Source: a virus. Taken from it: a stretch of 56,031 nucleotides of DNA. Shown piece after piece: positions 14,141 through 22,342 of this stretch (positions are counted from its first letter, which is position 1; every line of letters starts with the position of its first letter). The DNA is taken from positions 1 to 56,031 of the IMG/VR virus record IMGVR_UViG_3300008108_000486; one strand, 5' to 3'. A model generated the notes under the pieces. It saw nothing but the letters and a program-made list of their open reading frames with translations, was not told the DNA's origin and did not search any database. The position numbers and the translations under genes were made by a program.

Positions 14141-15051
14141 AGATCCGAAGCTGCCGGGCGGCGAGGGATTGCGAGCGCTTATATATAACGGTCAGCCCTC
14201 GAGCTCAGATCCATATACTGGAACGGATGTTGTTAGTTCCGGGTACAGCTAGCTGCAGATCCACAACTGCCTGTGGACAAACGGACAGACTTAGAATTAA
14301 CCCTGTACGCCTCTTGCACTTATATGACGGGTATGTTTTAATCAACACCTTGTCTCAGTGGGAGTCAACGCTCGAAAGAATCACGGGTCACTTATTCATA
14401 CCCATGCATAACCGGGCGAAGGACGATCATGACATGGGTGTTCGCGGTTTGTGATTCTTCCCAATTCGCACTCGAGTCGTACCTGCTCCCACTGGGCGTC
14501 CCTTTAAAAACAAACAACACAGGTTGTGATCAGCTGCGCCTGGAACTAACAAGTCAATGTAGCAGAGCTGCAGCTGTCAAGCTTTTTAATTTTTCATTTC
14601 CGGGAAGAGCCCTCTTCGCAAAGCGGACAAATCCCCGGTACTCCAGAAGACCATCCAGGTCCCGGAAAAAACAATGTCATCAGCGGCCAGATCTGCAGCT
14701 GCTGCCTTCGATGCATTTGGAGTTGTGAGTTCCGGGAATTAATTACACGGTTGTGGTTCTGGCGGTGGAGGCGGAGGCGGCGTGCAAGCTTAAGCCCGGA
14801 AATAACAAAACAATGGCAGCGGCCTGGGATCCGACGGGGGTCCCCCGGAAATTACAACGGCAAGTTACTGGCCAGTACAGCTGCAGAGCTCAGCGGCAAG
14901 ACATCTTGTTATTTCCAGGAGGAAGATCGGATTGTTGAATTTTCAACCAGGCGGCGAGGGATAGGGGGGTAAAAAATATAACGGTGCGGGGTCTTGACAT
15001 AGCGGCAAGGGAATGCGAGGGTATATATCCAACGGATGAGGAAGTGACGAC
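14141..15051. repeat. Repeat-laden gene-free block
   Basis: About 900 bases without a convincing gene. It holds eight R2 copies, four forward (14539, 14661, 14795, 14844) and four reverse (14230, 14591, 14723, 14906); two GGCGGCGAGGG copies (about 14159, 14951); one element X (14966-14974); many six-base palindromes (CTCGAG, GAGCTC, CTGCAG, CAGCTG, AAGCTT, AGATCT, GGATCC); and repeated AGCTGCAG. Open frames here lack ribosome binding sites and protein-like composition. Confidence 0.55.
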
Positions 15052-15489
15052 ATGCAAACATTCTTGCCATATGCAGAATTCGAACGGAGTGCACAGGTAC
15101 TCGACTACAGGAGACTGGGTAAACAACGGGTAGAGACATGGCAATTGATCAGAGCAATAAACGGTGAGACCAGAGGCTGGAGGAATCATCCTGCAGCAGT
15201 GATGTGGAGGGACCATGTCCCAGCGCTCGCAGTCTACGGAAAAGTTATTTGCGAGGAATGGATTCGCCGCGGGTACAACGACTCGATGCTGCCGCGATTT
15301 GAAGAAATCATTTCCGGGTGCAGCGAAGAGGAGCTCCAGATGCCATCTTGGCTGGGAACTGAAAACTTTCATGAGTCTCATCGCAGCAATCTGCTTCGTA
15401 AGTTCCCGGAGTACTACAGGTCCCATTGGCCAGAACTTCAAGATGACCTGCCATATGTGTGGCCTGTGGATAACTTGGTCGGGGTCTGA
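15052..15489 (+). CDS. MSMEG_6728-family protein (pyrimidine-dimer-glycosylase-like)
   Basis: 145 residues. Start MQTFLPYAEFERSAQVLDYRRLGKQRVE, middle GWRNHPAAVMWRDH, and end HRSNLLRKFPEYYRSHWPE with LPYVWPV match the actinobacterial MSMEG_6728 family. That family is related to the T4 endonuclease V fold, which removes UV-induced pyrimidine dimers; enzymatic activity in this branch is not established. A repair role fits a phage of sunlit water. GAGGAAG precedes the ATG by about 9 bases. Confidence 0.85.
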   Translation: MQTFLPYAEFERSAQVLDYRRLGKQRVETWQLIRAINGETRGWRNHPAAVMWRDHVPALAVYGKVICEEWIRRGYNDSMLPRFEEIISGCSEEELQMPSWLGTENFHESHRSNLLRKFPEYYRSHWPELQDDLPYVWPVDNLVGV

Positions 15490-15580
15490 CGAGGAGGGCC
15501 CGAAGATCCAGCCTGGAACTAACAATGTTTGAAGACATCGACAGCTGCAGCTGAATTTAAAAAATTCTTTCTGGGAATAC

Positions 15581-15607
15581 TTGACATGCATTCTAGAGTT
15601 CTATAAT
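15581..15607 (+). promoter_or_regulatory. Sigma-70-like promoter with downstream dyad
   Basis: TTGACA (15581-15586) and TATAAT (15602-15607), spacer 15; TAATAT at 15604 would give 17. Just downstream, CTAGGGAACCCTAG is an inverted repeat with a 2-base centre, placed at the expected mRNA 5' end. Confidence 0.65.
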
Positions 15608-15656
15608 ATAAATTCCACTAGGGAACCCTAGGGTTTAAATGACGAAAGGAATTGCA

Positions 15657-16097
15657 ATGGGTTACACACATTACTACTCGAAGGTCGACTCATCACGAGA
15701 CGACGCCTTGAGATTCGAAATGTTTTCAATCGGCGCTCGCCGCATCATCGAATACGCAACTACATACGACGGAATTCAAATTGCCGACGGCATGGGCGAA
15801 CAGCTTGGCCAGTGGCAATGCACAAATGAAACTGTTTGGTTCAACGGCTACGGGCCAGATTCACACGAGACCTTTAACTGGTCCATCGATTCCTCTGGAT
15901 TTGGTTTTACAAAAACGGCAAGGAAACCATACGACGCTGTGGTGACGGCATGTCTTATCCACCTCAAAGATATCTATGGAGACTTGGTCAGTATCGGCTC
16001 GGACGGAGATTGGTCAGAGTGGCAAGACGGTGCACGGCTCTACCGCAACGCAACTGGTTTGACGGCGAGCGCACCATTCGAAACAGAAGCGGCTTGA
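15657..16097 (+). CDS. MGYTHYW-type phage hypothetical protein
   Basis: 146 residues beginning MGYTHYYSKV, the hallmark N-terminus of a family common in phages and mobile elements, of unknown function. AAAGGA lies 5 bases before this ATG; the ATG at 15639 is inside the conserved leader AAATGACGAAAGGA and is not preferred. FNGYGPDSHETFNW in the centre is also typical. Own promoter at 15581. Confidence 0.75.
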   Translation: MGYTHYYSKVDSSRDDALRFEMFSIGARRIIEYATTYDGIQIADGMGEQLGQWQCTNETVWFNGYGPDSHETFNWSIDSSGFGFTKTARKPYDAVVTACLIHLKDIYGDLVSIGSDGDWSEWQDGARLYRNATGLTASAPFETEAA

Positions 16098-16207
16098 GAT
16101 AGCCCGGAAATAAGAACAACGGCGTGCCTTTAAGCGAGACCTGTGAGTCAGCAAGGCGCGTCGTTACTTTTTTGAAACAACGGCGAGGGAAAGGTGAGGG
16201 TATATAA

Positions 16208-16447
16208 ATGGGTCGCAAGATTGTGACACGGATAGAGTTTGAGTTCGATGAGGACCTGCTGTACGAGGGTTCTGATTCAACGGATGTAAGAAGTGACGAG
16301 GATGTGCTGGACTACGCAGCGGAGTGCTATGTCGACGATATTTACAACATGGTGAAGTACAACGAGTTGTATTCAGTTGCGAGGAGTCGAACAACTTTCG
16401 TTGATGACGCAGCCGCAGCTGCAGAACCCGGAAATAACAATGTTTGA
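16208..16447 (+). CDS. Small acidic hypothetical protein
   Basis: 79 residues. FEFDEDLLYEGSDSTDVRSDEDVLDYAAECYVDDIYNM is a beta strand followed by acidic helices. The last residues (EPGNNNV) are encoded by an R2 repeat copy (16427-16446), which also supplies the stop codon. GGTGAGGG lies upstream of the ATG next to TATATAA. Family not recognised. Confidence 0.5.
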   Translation: MGRKIVTRIEFEFDEDLLYEGSDSTDVRSDEDVLDYAAECYVDDIYNMVKYNELYSVARSRTTFVDDAAAAAEPGNNNV

Positions 16448-16475
16448 TGTCCAGGGCCTGGATGGCATCCCAGGG

Positions 16476-16640
16476 CCAGGAAATAATAACTTCAAGAAGG
16501 AGAAGAATTCTGGCAGCGCTGTCCCGGAAATAATAATGTTCGCAGATGTCCAGGGCCCCAGGTCATCAGCCCGGAACTTAGAATGTTTTATTGCACCAGG
16601 GTCCTGAAGACCATCACCGGGAACTGACAACTCAACAAGC
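16476..16640 (+). repeat. Cluster of R2 repeats
   Basis: Four R2 copies at 16476, 16523, 16570 and 16617, spaced a regular 47 bases, most preceded by a CCAGGGCC-type word. The span 16448-16663 carries no gene. With the copy at 16427 the series has five members, each starting 47-49 bases after the last, so the larger unit was probably duplicated in tandem and then diverged. Confidence 0.65.
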
Positions 16641-16663
16641 AGAGGACATGTCCAGTCAAACTC

Positions 16664-16693
16664 TTGACAACAATCATTTCTCATTTCTATAAT
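16664..16693 (+). promoter_or_regulatory. Sigma-70 promoter
   Basis: TTGACA (16664-16669), 18-bp spacer, TATAAT (16688-16693), consensus at both boxes. It is 40 bases before the start codon at 16733, with the leader word CAAATGACGAAAGGA between. Confidence 0.75.
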
Positions 16694-16732
16694 AAACTCT
16701 GTAATGGCAAATCAAATGACGAAAGGAAAGCC

Positions 16733-17365
16733 ATGCCAAACTGGTGCGACAACACTGTGTCCATTACTGGAACAGAAGAAGTAATCAAAAGATTAGAAGA
16801 GTTCGTAGGGAGACCAGTGGTTTCTCATGGTGAGAAAGTAGATGAACCTGTTTTTGCTTTAGGCAACATCAAACCCTCCACACCTGACCTAGACCCTAAA
16901 TACGCAATGTTCCCCTCAAAGGGCGACGACGATTGGTGGAGCAACAATGTAAATAGTTGGGGAACGAAGTGGGATGTGTTCGGCGAGGGCGTCGGCAAAT
17001 CAAGAAACAACGGAAGTGTTAGTTATAGTTTTTCGTCGGCTTGGTCCCCACCAACCCCAGTGATAGAACGGCTTGCCGAGATTTTCCCGGAAGTAAGAAT
17101 AGAGTTCAAGTATATGGAAACGGGCATGGACTTCTGGGGCGTTGAGATTTATGAGAACGGCGAGTTGGTATCCGAAGAGGGTGGTTCTATAAACCACAAG
17201 GCATACGAGGTAATGGAGTATGACGGATGCTACGCATGTCAGTCCTATGAGGAAGAGGGCGAGAGCGAGGAATACTTTGAGTATCTCCATGACGACTGCC
17301 CACCAAAAGTAGAACGGCTTGCCAAGAAAAAGAAGCGCAAGAAAAAAGAAACGGCGAGCGCATAG
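16733..17365 (+). CDS. YubB/Api92-like ferredoxin-fold protein
   Basis: 210 residues starting MPNWCDNTVSITG, the signature of the DUF1281/YubB ferredoxin-like family found on plasmids and phages, with the characteristic FSSAWSPPTPVIERLAEIFPEV and later GMDFWGVEIYENG. The C-terminus is acidic and then Lys-rich (KKKKRKKKE). Function unknown; homologues are accessory genes of mobile elements. It has its own consensus promoter and strong AAAGGAAAG site. The gap 17366-17524 has two element-X cores, three AACGGCGAG words and one R2. Confidence 0.8.
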   Translation: MPNWCDNTVSITGTEEVIKRLEEFVGRPVVSHGEKVDEPVFALGNIKPSTPDLDPKYAMFPSKGDDDWWSNNVNSWGTKWDVFGEGVGKSRNNGSVSYSFSSAWSPPTPVIERLAEIFPEVRIEFKYMETGMDFWGVEIYENGELVSEEGGSINHKAYEVMEYDGCYACQSYEEEGESEEYFEYLHDDCPPKVERLAKKKKRKKKETASA

Positions 17366-17524
17366 GGGGGTAAAAATCTAACGGCGAGGGGGTGGGGTAA
17401 AACCTGCCCCCAATCAAACGGCGAGGGAAAGACGGGAAGCTGGATCGGATCTCCCGGAACTGAAAACGGATAGATGACGCACAGCTCAGCACGCTAGACT
17501 TGACGGATAGAGAAAGGAACACCA

Positions 17525-17812
17525 GTGGGTCGAATACATTATTTTGATATTGACGGTAACTATGGAAACGCTGACAAAATAACAGTGATAGGCACAGAGC
17601 AATGGATACGAGAGGATTTCCTATTACTTCGTGAGTGTAAGGACGAGGATAGATATCTAGTCGCTCGTCTTGTATCTGACTGGATTACAGAGGGTCGAGA
17701 TAACAAGAAATACAAAAAAGAGTTCAAGAAGTATGGACTAAAGCCTCACGACACAATTCCCGAAGTTCCTGAAATCCCTGAAATCTTGAAAGAGGTTGAT
17801 GTAGCCAACTAA
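17525..17812 (+). CDS. Hypothetical protein
   Basis: 95 residues from GTG, with AAAGGA upstream. The N-terminus MGRIHYFDIDGNYGNADKITVIGT resembles a small beta domain; the C-terminus is Lys-rich, then PEVPEIPEILKEV. Family not recognised. Followed by an R2 copy in reverse orientation (17817) and a strong terminator. Confidence 0.55.
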   Translation: MGRIHYFDIDGNYGNADKITVIGTEQWIREDFLLLRECKDEDRYLVARLVSDWITEGRDNKKYKKEFKKYGLKPHDTIPEVPEIPEILKEVDVAN

Positions 17813-17869
17813 TAATGTTAGTTCCCAGCCACAGTGCTTTGCTGACCTGAACGAACTAACTATCTAACT

Positions 17870-17924
17870 TTCTGCCCCCACGCTTTTACTCGTCATTTGA
17901 GCGTTGGGGGCAGAACTCTTTTTT
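17870..17924 (+). terminator. Strong rho-independent terminator
   Basis: TTCTGCCCCCACGCT (17870-17884) pairs with AGCGTTGGGGGCAGAA (17900-17915, one bulged T), followed by CTCTTTTTT. The T-run merges into a reversed element X (17919-17942). Confidence 0.9.
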
Positions 17925-18044
17925 ACCCCCTTTCTCTATACGAACGACACGAAATAAATAAAACTTGATTTATAGAATAGAGTGTGGAAAAATTGTCTTA
18001 TGCGTTAGGGAACGCATGAACGACACAGAGAGAAAAGAGAGAAA

Positions 18045-18497
18045 ATGCTAGACAAAGACAAGCCTATTCAGGGTGTTTCTGTTTATGCCGAGTTTTCCAA
18101 GCCCGGCTATCGCACAGAGATTTTTATTACCCCTGACGGATTTTCCAACGAGGGCAAAGTAGTTCCTGCCAAAATCTTTAGCAGGATTACCAGCGCAGAC
18201 AAGCCAAAGAAAGTTTGGCAACAATACGCAGTTCAGTTAGTAGAGGACATGGCTAAGGTTGGTGAAACCTTGCTAGACCCTAGTAAGCGTGAGGACTATG
18301 TATCAAAGCGACTAGAGCATTTAGAAAATGTATTCGCAGGTTTAGTTGCTAATGAGTGGCAGATTACAAAAGAGCCTGTTCTCATAGAAACCAGCAAGAA
18401 CGACTTGTCTGAAATCGCAGAGAGCAAGACACCTGTAAAAATCGTTTATCGTATAAATCAGAGCAGGAAAGCACTTGGCTTTCCAGAAAACTTCTAG
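18045..18497 (+). CDS. Hypothetical protein upstream of the MoxR/VWA pair
   Basis: 150 residues. No family recognised. The N-terminal third looks like a small beta domain (GVSVYAEFSKPGYRTEIFITPDG), the rest helical. The leader carries an inverted repeat ATGCGTT/AACGCAT (about 18000-18017) at the likely mRNA 5' end. It precedes the MoxR-like gene by 12 bases and is probably co-transcribed, so it may be an accessory factor of that pair. Confidence 0.6.
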   Translation: MLDKDKPIQGVSVYAEFSKPGYRTEIFITPDGFSNEGKVVPAKIFSRITSADKPKKVWQQYAVQLVEDMAKVGETLLDPSKREDYVSKRLEHLENVFAGLVANEWQITKEPVLIETSKNDLSEIAESKTPVKIVYRINQSRKALGFPENF

Positions 18498-18509
18498 GGG
18501 GTATCCAAA

Positions 18510-19562
18510 ATGGATTTGGAAACTAAATCAAAACTCACTTCCATAAGTGGAAACTTTTGGAGAATAGTAAATGAGTGTCTTATTCAGGGTGTTGATGATG
18601 AGGTTAGACTTAGACTTGGTTCAGAGGTCAAACCTAGTGGTCGTTGCGTTGAGAGAGCGAGTGGTGATGAAAGAAAAGCACGAACAAGTGCGCCTACTCC
18701 TAGTGGTGTAGAAGTGGCAAACATGGAAGCAGATGAGTTCTATGTTCGCCCTAATGGACAAAAGTATTTCACTCGTTCATGGGGTATCCACACAGATACA
18801 GCAGTTCTACGCAAAGCAAGAGAAGCAACTAATAACTTCTTTTCTAGTGGAGTTGGTTCGCCACAGTTCGCTTACTTCTATGGAGTTCCGGGAACAGGAA
18901 AAACTGCTTTGGTAGAAGCAAGTTTCCATGACGACAAAGTTATTACTTTGGTTGGTAATGGTGATACTGATACCAATGATTTCTATGGTTCTTTTATTCA
19001 GACCCCAAGTGGAAAGTTTGAGTGGGTTGATGGTGGATTTATTGAGGCAGTAGAAAATGGTTATGTATTTTTTATTGACGAGATAGGTCTTATTGACCCT
19101 AAAGCGTTGGCAATAGTTTATGCCGTCATGGACGGACGAAAGAGTATTACTATTCCAATGAACCCTGATAGAGGAACTATCAAAGTCCATGAAAACTTTT
19201 ATGTAGTTTCAGCGACTAATCCAAATGCTCCCGGAGTTAGACTTTCCGAAGCCATGCTTTCTCGCTTCCAACTACAAGTGGAACTAACAACTGATTATGC
19301 GCTCGCAAAGAAGTTAGGTGTTCCAGCGACAATGGTGAGCGTTGCTCAAAATCTTTACAAGCGCACACAAGGCGATAGTGCTGAAATCTCATGGTCGCCA
19401 CAAATGCGTGAGTTGATAGGTTTTAGAGATACTTCCGATATTTTCGGAACAGAGTTCGCTATCGCTAACATGATAGCGAGCGCACCTGAACTAGACAGAG
19501 ATGTTGTAGTTGATGTTATCTCTAGGGCGTATGGGGCAGAATACAAACCTGCCAAGATTTAG
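18510..19562 (+). CDS. MoxR-type AAA+ ATPase
   Basis: 350 residues. Walker A is GVPGTGKT (125-132), Walker B YVFFIDEIG (about 177-185), and sensor-1 VVSATNPN (about 227-234), followed by SEAMLSRFQLQVEL, the arginine-finger region of MoxR/CobS-like AAA+ proteins. The first 75 residues are not conserved-looking. MoxR ATPases remodel or load metal into partners and are almost always paired with a VWA-domain protein, here the next gene. The ATG follows GGGGG at 18498, an unusual ribosome binding site resembling element X. Confidence 0.88.
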   Translation: MDLETKSKLTSISGNFWRIVNECLIQGVDDEVRLRLGSEVKPSGRCVERASGDERKARTSAPTPSGVEVANMEADEFYVRPNGQKYFTRSWGIHTDTAVLRKAREATNNFFSSGVGSPQFAYFYGVPGTGKTALVEASFHDDKVITLVGNGDTDTNDFYGSFIQTPSGKFEWVDGGFIEAVENGYVFFIDEIGLIDPKALAIVYAVMDGRKSITIPMNPDRGTIKVHENFYVVSATNPNAPGVRLSEAMLSRFQLQVELTTDYALAKKLGVPATMVSVAQNLYKRTQGDSAEISWSPQMRELIGFRDTSDIFGTEFAIANMIASAPELDRDVVVDVISRAYGAEYKPAKI

Positions 19563-19594
19563 AAAGGGTTTTTACCCCCTTTCTATATATGGTG

Positions 19595-19630
19595 AAAGGT
19601 GGGGGCTTCTCTCTCCCCCACCTTTCCTTT
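19595..19630 (+). terminator. Rho-independent terminator
   Basis: AAAGGTGGGGG pairs perfectly with CCCCCACCTTT across a 9-base loop, followed by CCTTT. A reversed element X (19567-19590) lies just before it. Confidence 0.8.
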
Positions 19631-19688
19631 CTAGGATAGAAATGATACGATTAGAGAGTAAGGACACACGACAAGAAAAGGGAAAGAA

Positions 19689-21467
19689 ATGGCACACCTA
19701 AAGCATAAGGAAGTAGCCAACTCAAAGGTGAAAACACCTAGCGAGTGGTTAGGCGTTGGTTATGAAATCACGCAGTTAGTAAATCGTTGGTCTGATAGAA
19801 CAGACCTAGTTGCGCTAATAAATCAAGAAGCAGGACAAGGCGCACCTGCTTGCTATATCCCAATGTTCGCAGAAATAGAAGTAAATACAAAAGAAGCGTT
19901 TGGGGAAATAACAACTCCTAATCAAGTAAATGATTTGACTAAGAGAAGCAACCAATACGAGTGGGCTAAAGCCACAGGTGCTATTCGCCATGAGGCTTAC
20001 CACGCAAAGTTTTCTGCTTGGGATATGCCAAGTGCTTACAAGGCACTAAAGCAAGATGAATACGAGGCTTTGGTTTTGCTAGAGGAAGGTCGCATAGAAG
20101 CGTGGGGTATCAAGACCCACCCTGACGCAAAAGTTTTTCTACGAGCAAGTGCTATGGGTTTGATTATTGACGAAGCAAAAGAAGTATTTGGAAAAGAAAC
20201 TTCTAGCGTTTCTAGTGCTAGTTCGTTAGTTGGTTTATGCCACGCAAGAGTTATCGCAGGTTCGCTTGATATAGATGAAGCAAGAGAACTTATGGACGAA
20301 GTAGAAAAAGTTTTAGGAAAAGAGTTAGTAGATAAACTCGTTGCGATTATCAGAGAGTTTCAGGCACACGCAACTCACAATGATATTTCTGCTTGCTATC
20401 CACTCGCTATTGAGTGGGCAAAGTTAGTTCGTGATAAGAAAGAGGAAGCAGGTGAAAGTCCTGCCGACTTTTCAGACTTTATGGAAATGATGAGCGAGAT
20501 GTTAGGGGAAATGGAAAAGCAAGTTCCCATTTCTAATGAAAGAGATTTACAAGACCAAAAGCGTTCAGAGGATATGAAAGAGAGCGCAGTTGCTAAAGAA
20601 CAGACTTCTAAAGAGCAAAAGAAAAATGAGGAAATTGCTAAAGAAATCTTTTCTAAATCAACAGGTCCCGGAGAAAGCGCAACTCGTTCTCGCCTAACAG
20701 AGAAAAGACCCCCTAATGGAAAAGAGCGCAATAGCGCAGTAAAAATCTCAAAGGCTTTGGAAAGAGCAAAGTATCGTGAGCGTGGGATTACAGAAGTAGG
20801 AAGTATCGTTCCTCCCGGAAAACTAAATACACGAAAGATTATTCAGGCTAAGGCTTTGGAACAAAGAGGCGTATTTACTCAACCAACTGCTTTCACAAAG
20901 AAAGTTCGTAAGCACACAGACGAGCCACCACTAACAGTTGGAGTAATGGTAGATATTTCAGGGTCAATGGGAAGTGCCATGAACCCAATGGCTTCTACTG
21001 CTTGGATTATGAGTGAGGCAGTTCGCCGAGTTCAGGGAAATGTCGCTATGGTTTATTACGGAAGTGATGTGTTCCCAACTCTCAAAAGAGGGCAACGACT
21101 AAAAGATGTAAATGTCTATTCTGCCCCTGACGGAACTGAAAAGTTTGATAAGGCGTTTCGTGCTTTGGACGGCGCACTTCACTTGATTTATGGTGAGGGC
21201 GCACGATTACTCGTAATCGTTTCGGACGGACAATACACACATGAGGAAACAGAAAGAGCGAAGTCATGGATAAAGACCTGCTCTAAGCATGGTGTCGCAG
21301 TTCTATGGCTTCCTATTGGCGACAATGGATACCACGCAAAAAATATATGCGAGGGTTCTAACGCAGAAATAGTTGTCGGCATAACTGACCCAACAAGTTC
21401 GGCGTTGGCTATTGGCAAGTCTGCCGAGAAAACTCTCTCAACGGCAGGAAAGCGTATGAGCGCATAA
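19689..21467 (+). CDS. VWA-domain protein with metallopeptidase-like N-terminus
   Basis: 592 residues. Residues 101-105 are HEAYH, an HExxH zinc motif, followed about 27 residues on by LLEEGRIEAW, the pattern of the putative metallopeptidase domain found in VWA partners of MoxR ATPases (CobT/DUF2201-like). Residues 270-340 are a charged, low-complexity linker. The VWA domain starts near 415 with the MIDAS motif DISGSMGS (421-428) and continues to LLVIVSDGQYT. The pair would form a chelatase- or chaperone-like machine; the substrate is unknown. It is separated from the ATPase gene by a terminator and its own promoter-like region, so stoichiometry may be tuned separately. Confidence 0.85.
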   Translation: MAHLKHKEVANSKVKTPSEWLGVGYEITQLVNRWSDRTDLVALINQEAGQGAPACYIPMFAEIEVNTKEAFGEITTPNQVNDLTKRSNQYEWAKATGAIRHEAYHAKFSAWDMPSAYKALKQDEYEALVLLEEGRIEAWGIKTHPDAKVFLRASAMGLIIDEAKEVFGKETSSVSSASSLVGLCHARVIAGSLDIDEARELMDEVEKVLGKELVDKLVAIIREFQAHATHNDISACYPLAIEWAKLVRDKKEEAGESPADFSDFMEMMSEMLGEMEKQVPISNERDLQDQKRSEDMKESAVAKEQTSKEQKKNEEIAKEIFSKSTGPGESATRSRLTEKRPPNGKERNSAVKISKALERAKYRERGITEVGSIVPPGKLNTRKIIQAKALEQRGVFTQPTAFTKKVRKHTDEPPLTVGVMVDISGSMGSAMNPMASTAWIMSEAVRRVQGNVAMVYYGSDVFPTLKRGQRLKDVNVYSAPDGTEKFDKAFRALDGALHLIYGEGARLLVIVSDGQYTHEETERAKSWIKTCSKHGVAVLWLPIGDNGYHAKNICEGSNAEIVVGITDPTSSALAIGKSAEKTLSTAGKRMSA

Positions 21468-21529
21468 AGGTTTCGTGGTTGGGTATCTTTCCCTGAAAGA
21501 AAGTGTGTCCCCCCGACTACGGATAACGG

Positions 21530-21565
21530 AAACCCCCCACAAGTGGTTGTGTGGGGGTTTCTGCT
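21530..21565 (+). terminator. Rho-independent terminator
   Basis: AAACCCCCCACA pairs with TGTGTGGGGGTTT, followed by CTGCTTTTA. It ends the VWA gene transcript. Confidence 0.8.
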
Positions 21566-21926
21566 TTTACGGGCATATATAAGAGAGGGGTAAAAACAAT
21601 GGGGGAAAACTTTTACCCCCTACCTATATACGGAACTTGTATTTTTAGTTTCCTACTCCTGCTGGCAACCCAGGCCAAAACCACGCTCAAAATAAGGGTT
21701 GGTTTTGACGCTTACTTTGGGAACTGAAAACTTTTGGTTGAGATAGGGGGCTGGTGCTGGCAACTTAGATTTTTAGATGTCCCTGGGTAGCCCAAGTTAT
21801 TGAGCGTAATTTTCCGACCAGGTAGCATGAAACAGGGAACTGAAAACTTTTGGTTGAGGCAAATGCTTGAGGTTCTATTTTAGAAATGCTAGGCTTGTGC
21901 CAAGACAAATGACGAAAGGGTAAAAA
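21566..21926. repeat. Gene-free gap with X and R2 repeats
   Basis: No convincing gene. It contains a forward X (21574-21596) facing a reverse X (21611-21630) and two near-identical R2 copies extended to GGGAACTGAAAACTTTTGG (21719 and 21836). CTGGCAAC recurs at about 21661 and 21758. The leader word CAAATGACGAAAGGG precedes the gene at 21927. Confidence 0.5.
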
Positions 21927-22082
21927 ATGGCAAAGTATGAAGTTGTAGTTTCAGCAGAAGTAAGAACAGTTTGGGAAGCCGATAGCAAGGAACAGGCTCT
22001 ACGACAGGCAGAGGCTTGGACGGCAGAGGAATATGGCGACTTGGTTCATAAGGCAAACTTTGGAGTAAGGGAGTTAGCGTAA
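21927..22082 (+). CDS. Small hypothetical protein
   Basis: 51 residues: MAKYEVVVSAEVRTVWEADSKEQALRQAEAW, a beta-beta-alpha pattern common in small phage proteins. GAAAGGG precedes the ATG. The stop overlaps the next start (TAATG), so the two are coupled. Confidence 0.65.
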   Translation: MAKYEVVVSAEVRTVWEADSKEQALRQAEAWTAEEYGDLVHKANFGVRELA

Positions 22083-22315
22083 TGGCACAGATACATTATT
22101 TGATTTGCTTTGATACCGAAACAGAAAAGTGGTCGTCAGCAGATGAAGCTTTGGGTGCTTTTTTCAAAGACGGATATGTTTGGGACGGAGACGAGTTCGG
22201 CGAGCAAGGTGAGTGGCGTATTCTAAATATGAACGACCCGAAAGAAGTTGATATGGAATACGAGGGAACTGAAAAGGTCGGCTTGTTGCTTCGCAAACTA
22301 AACGGCATGGAGTAG
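22082..22315 (+). CDS. Small acidic hypothetical protein
   Basis: 77 residues, coupled to the gene before it. Strand-rich start (IHYLICFDTETEKW), acidic centre with FGEQGEWRILNMNDPKEVD. Family not recognised. An element-X copy starts 6 bases after its stop codon and runs into the next start. Confidence 0.55.
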   Translation: MAQIHYLICFDTETEKWSSADEALGAFFKDGYVWDGDEFGEQGEWRILNMNDPKEVDMEYEGTEKVGLLLRKLNGME

Positions 22316-22342
22316 CAAGCGATATATAACTAGGGGGTAAAA

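Noticed and set aside
14227-14728. Two rightward open frames of 75 and 99 codons
   Set aside because: No ribosome binding site, composition unlike neighbouring proteins, and they run through R2 repeats; treated as chance frames in the gene-free block.
14890-15591. Long open frame on the minus strand opposite 15052-15489
   Set aside because: It is antisense to a well-recognised MSMEG_6728-type gene, has Cys/Phe/Leu-rich unnatural composition and no ribosome binding site.
17083-17100. R2-like word CCCGGAAGTAAGAATAG inside the YubB-like gene
   Set aside because: It encodes a conserved part of that protein (FPEVRIEF); similar proline-glycine codon matches at 19231 and 20810 are likewise explained by coding.
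16733-17365. C-terminal KKKKRKKK as a nuclear-type targeting signal
   Set aside because: Bacterial context; a Lys-rich tail is common in small phage proteins and is simply noted as basic.
21599-21727. 42-codon frame after element X with a signal-peptide-like stretch
   Set aside because: It reads through a reversed X element and ends in an R2 copy; hydrophobicity arises from repeat sequence, so coding is unlikely.
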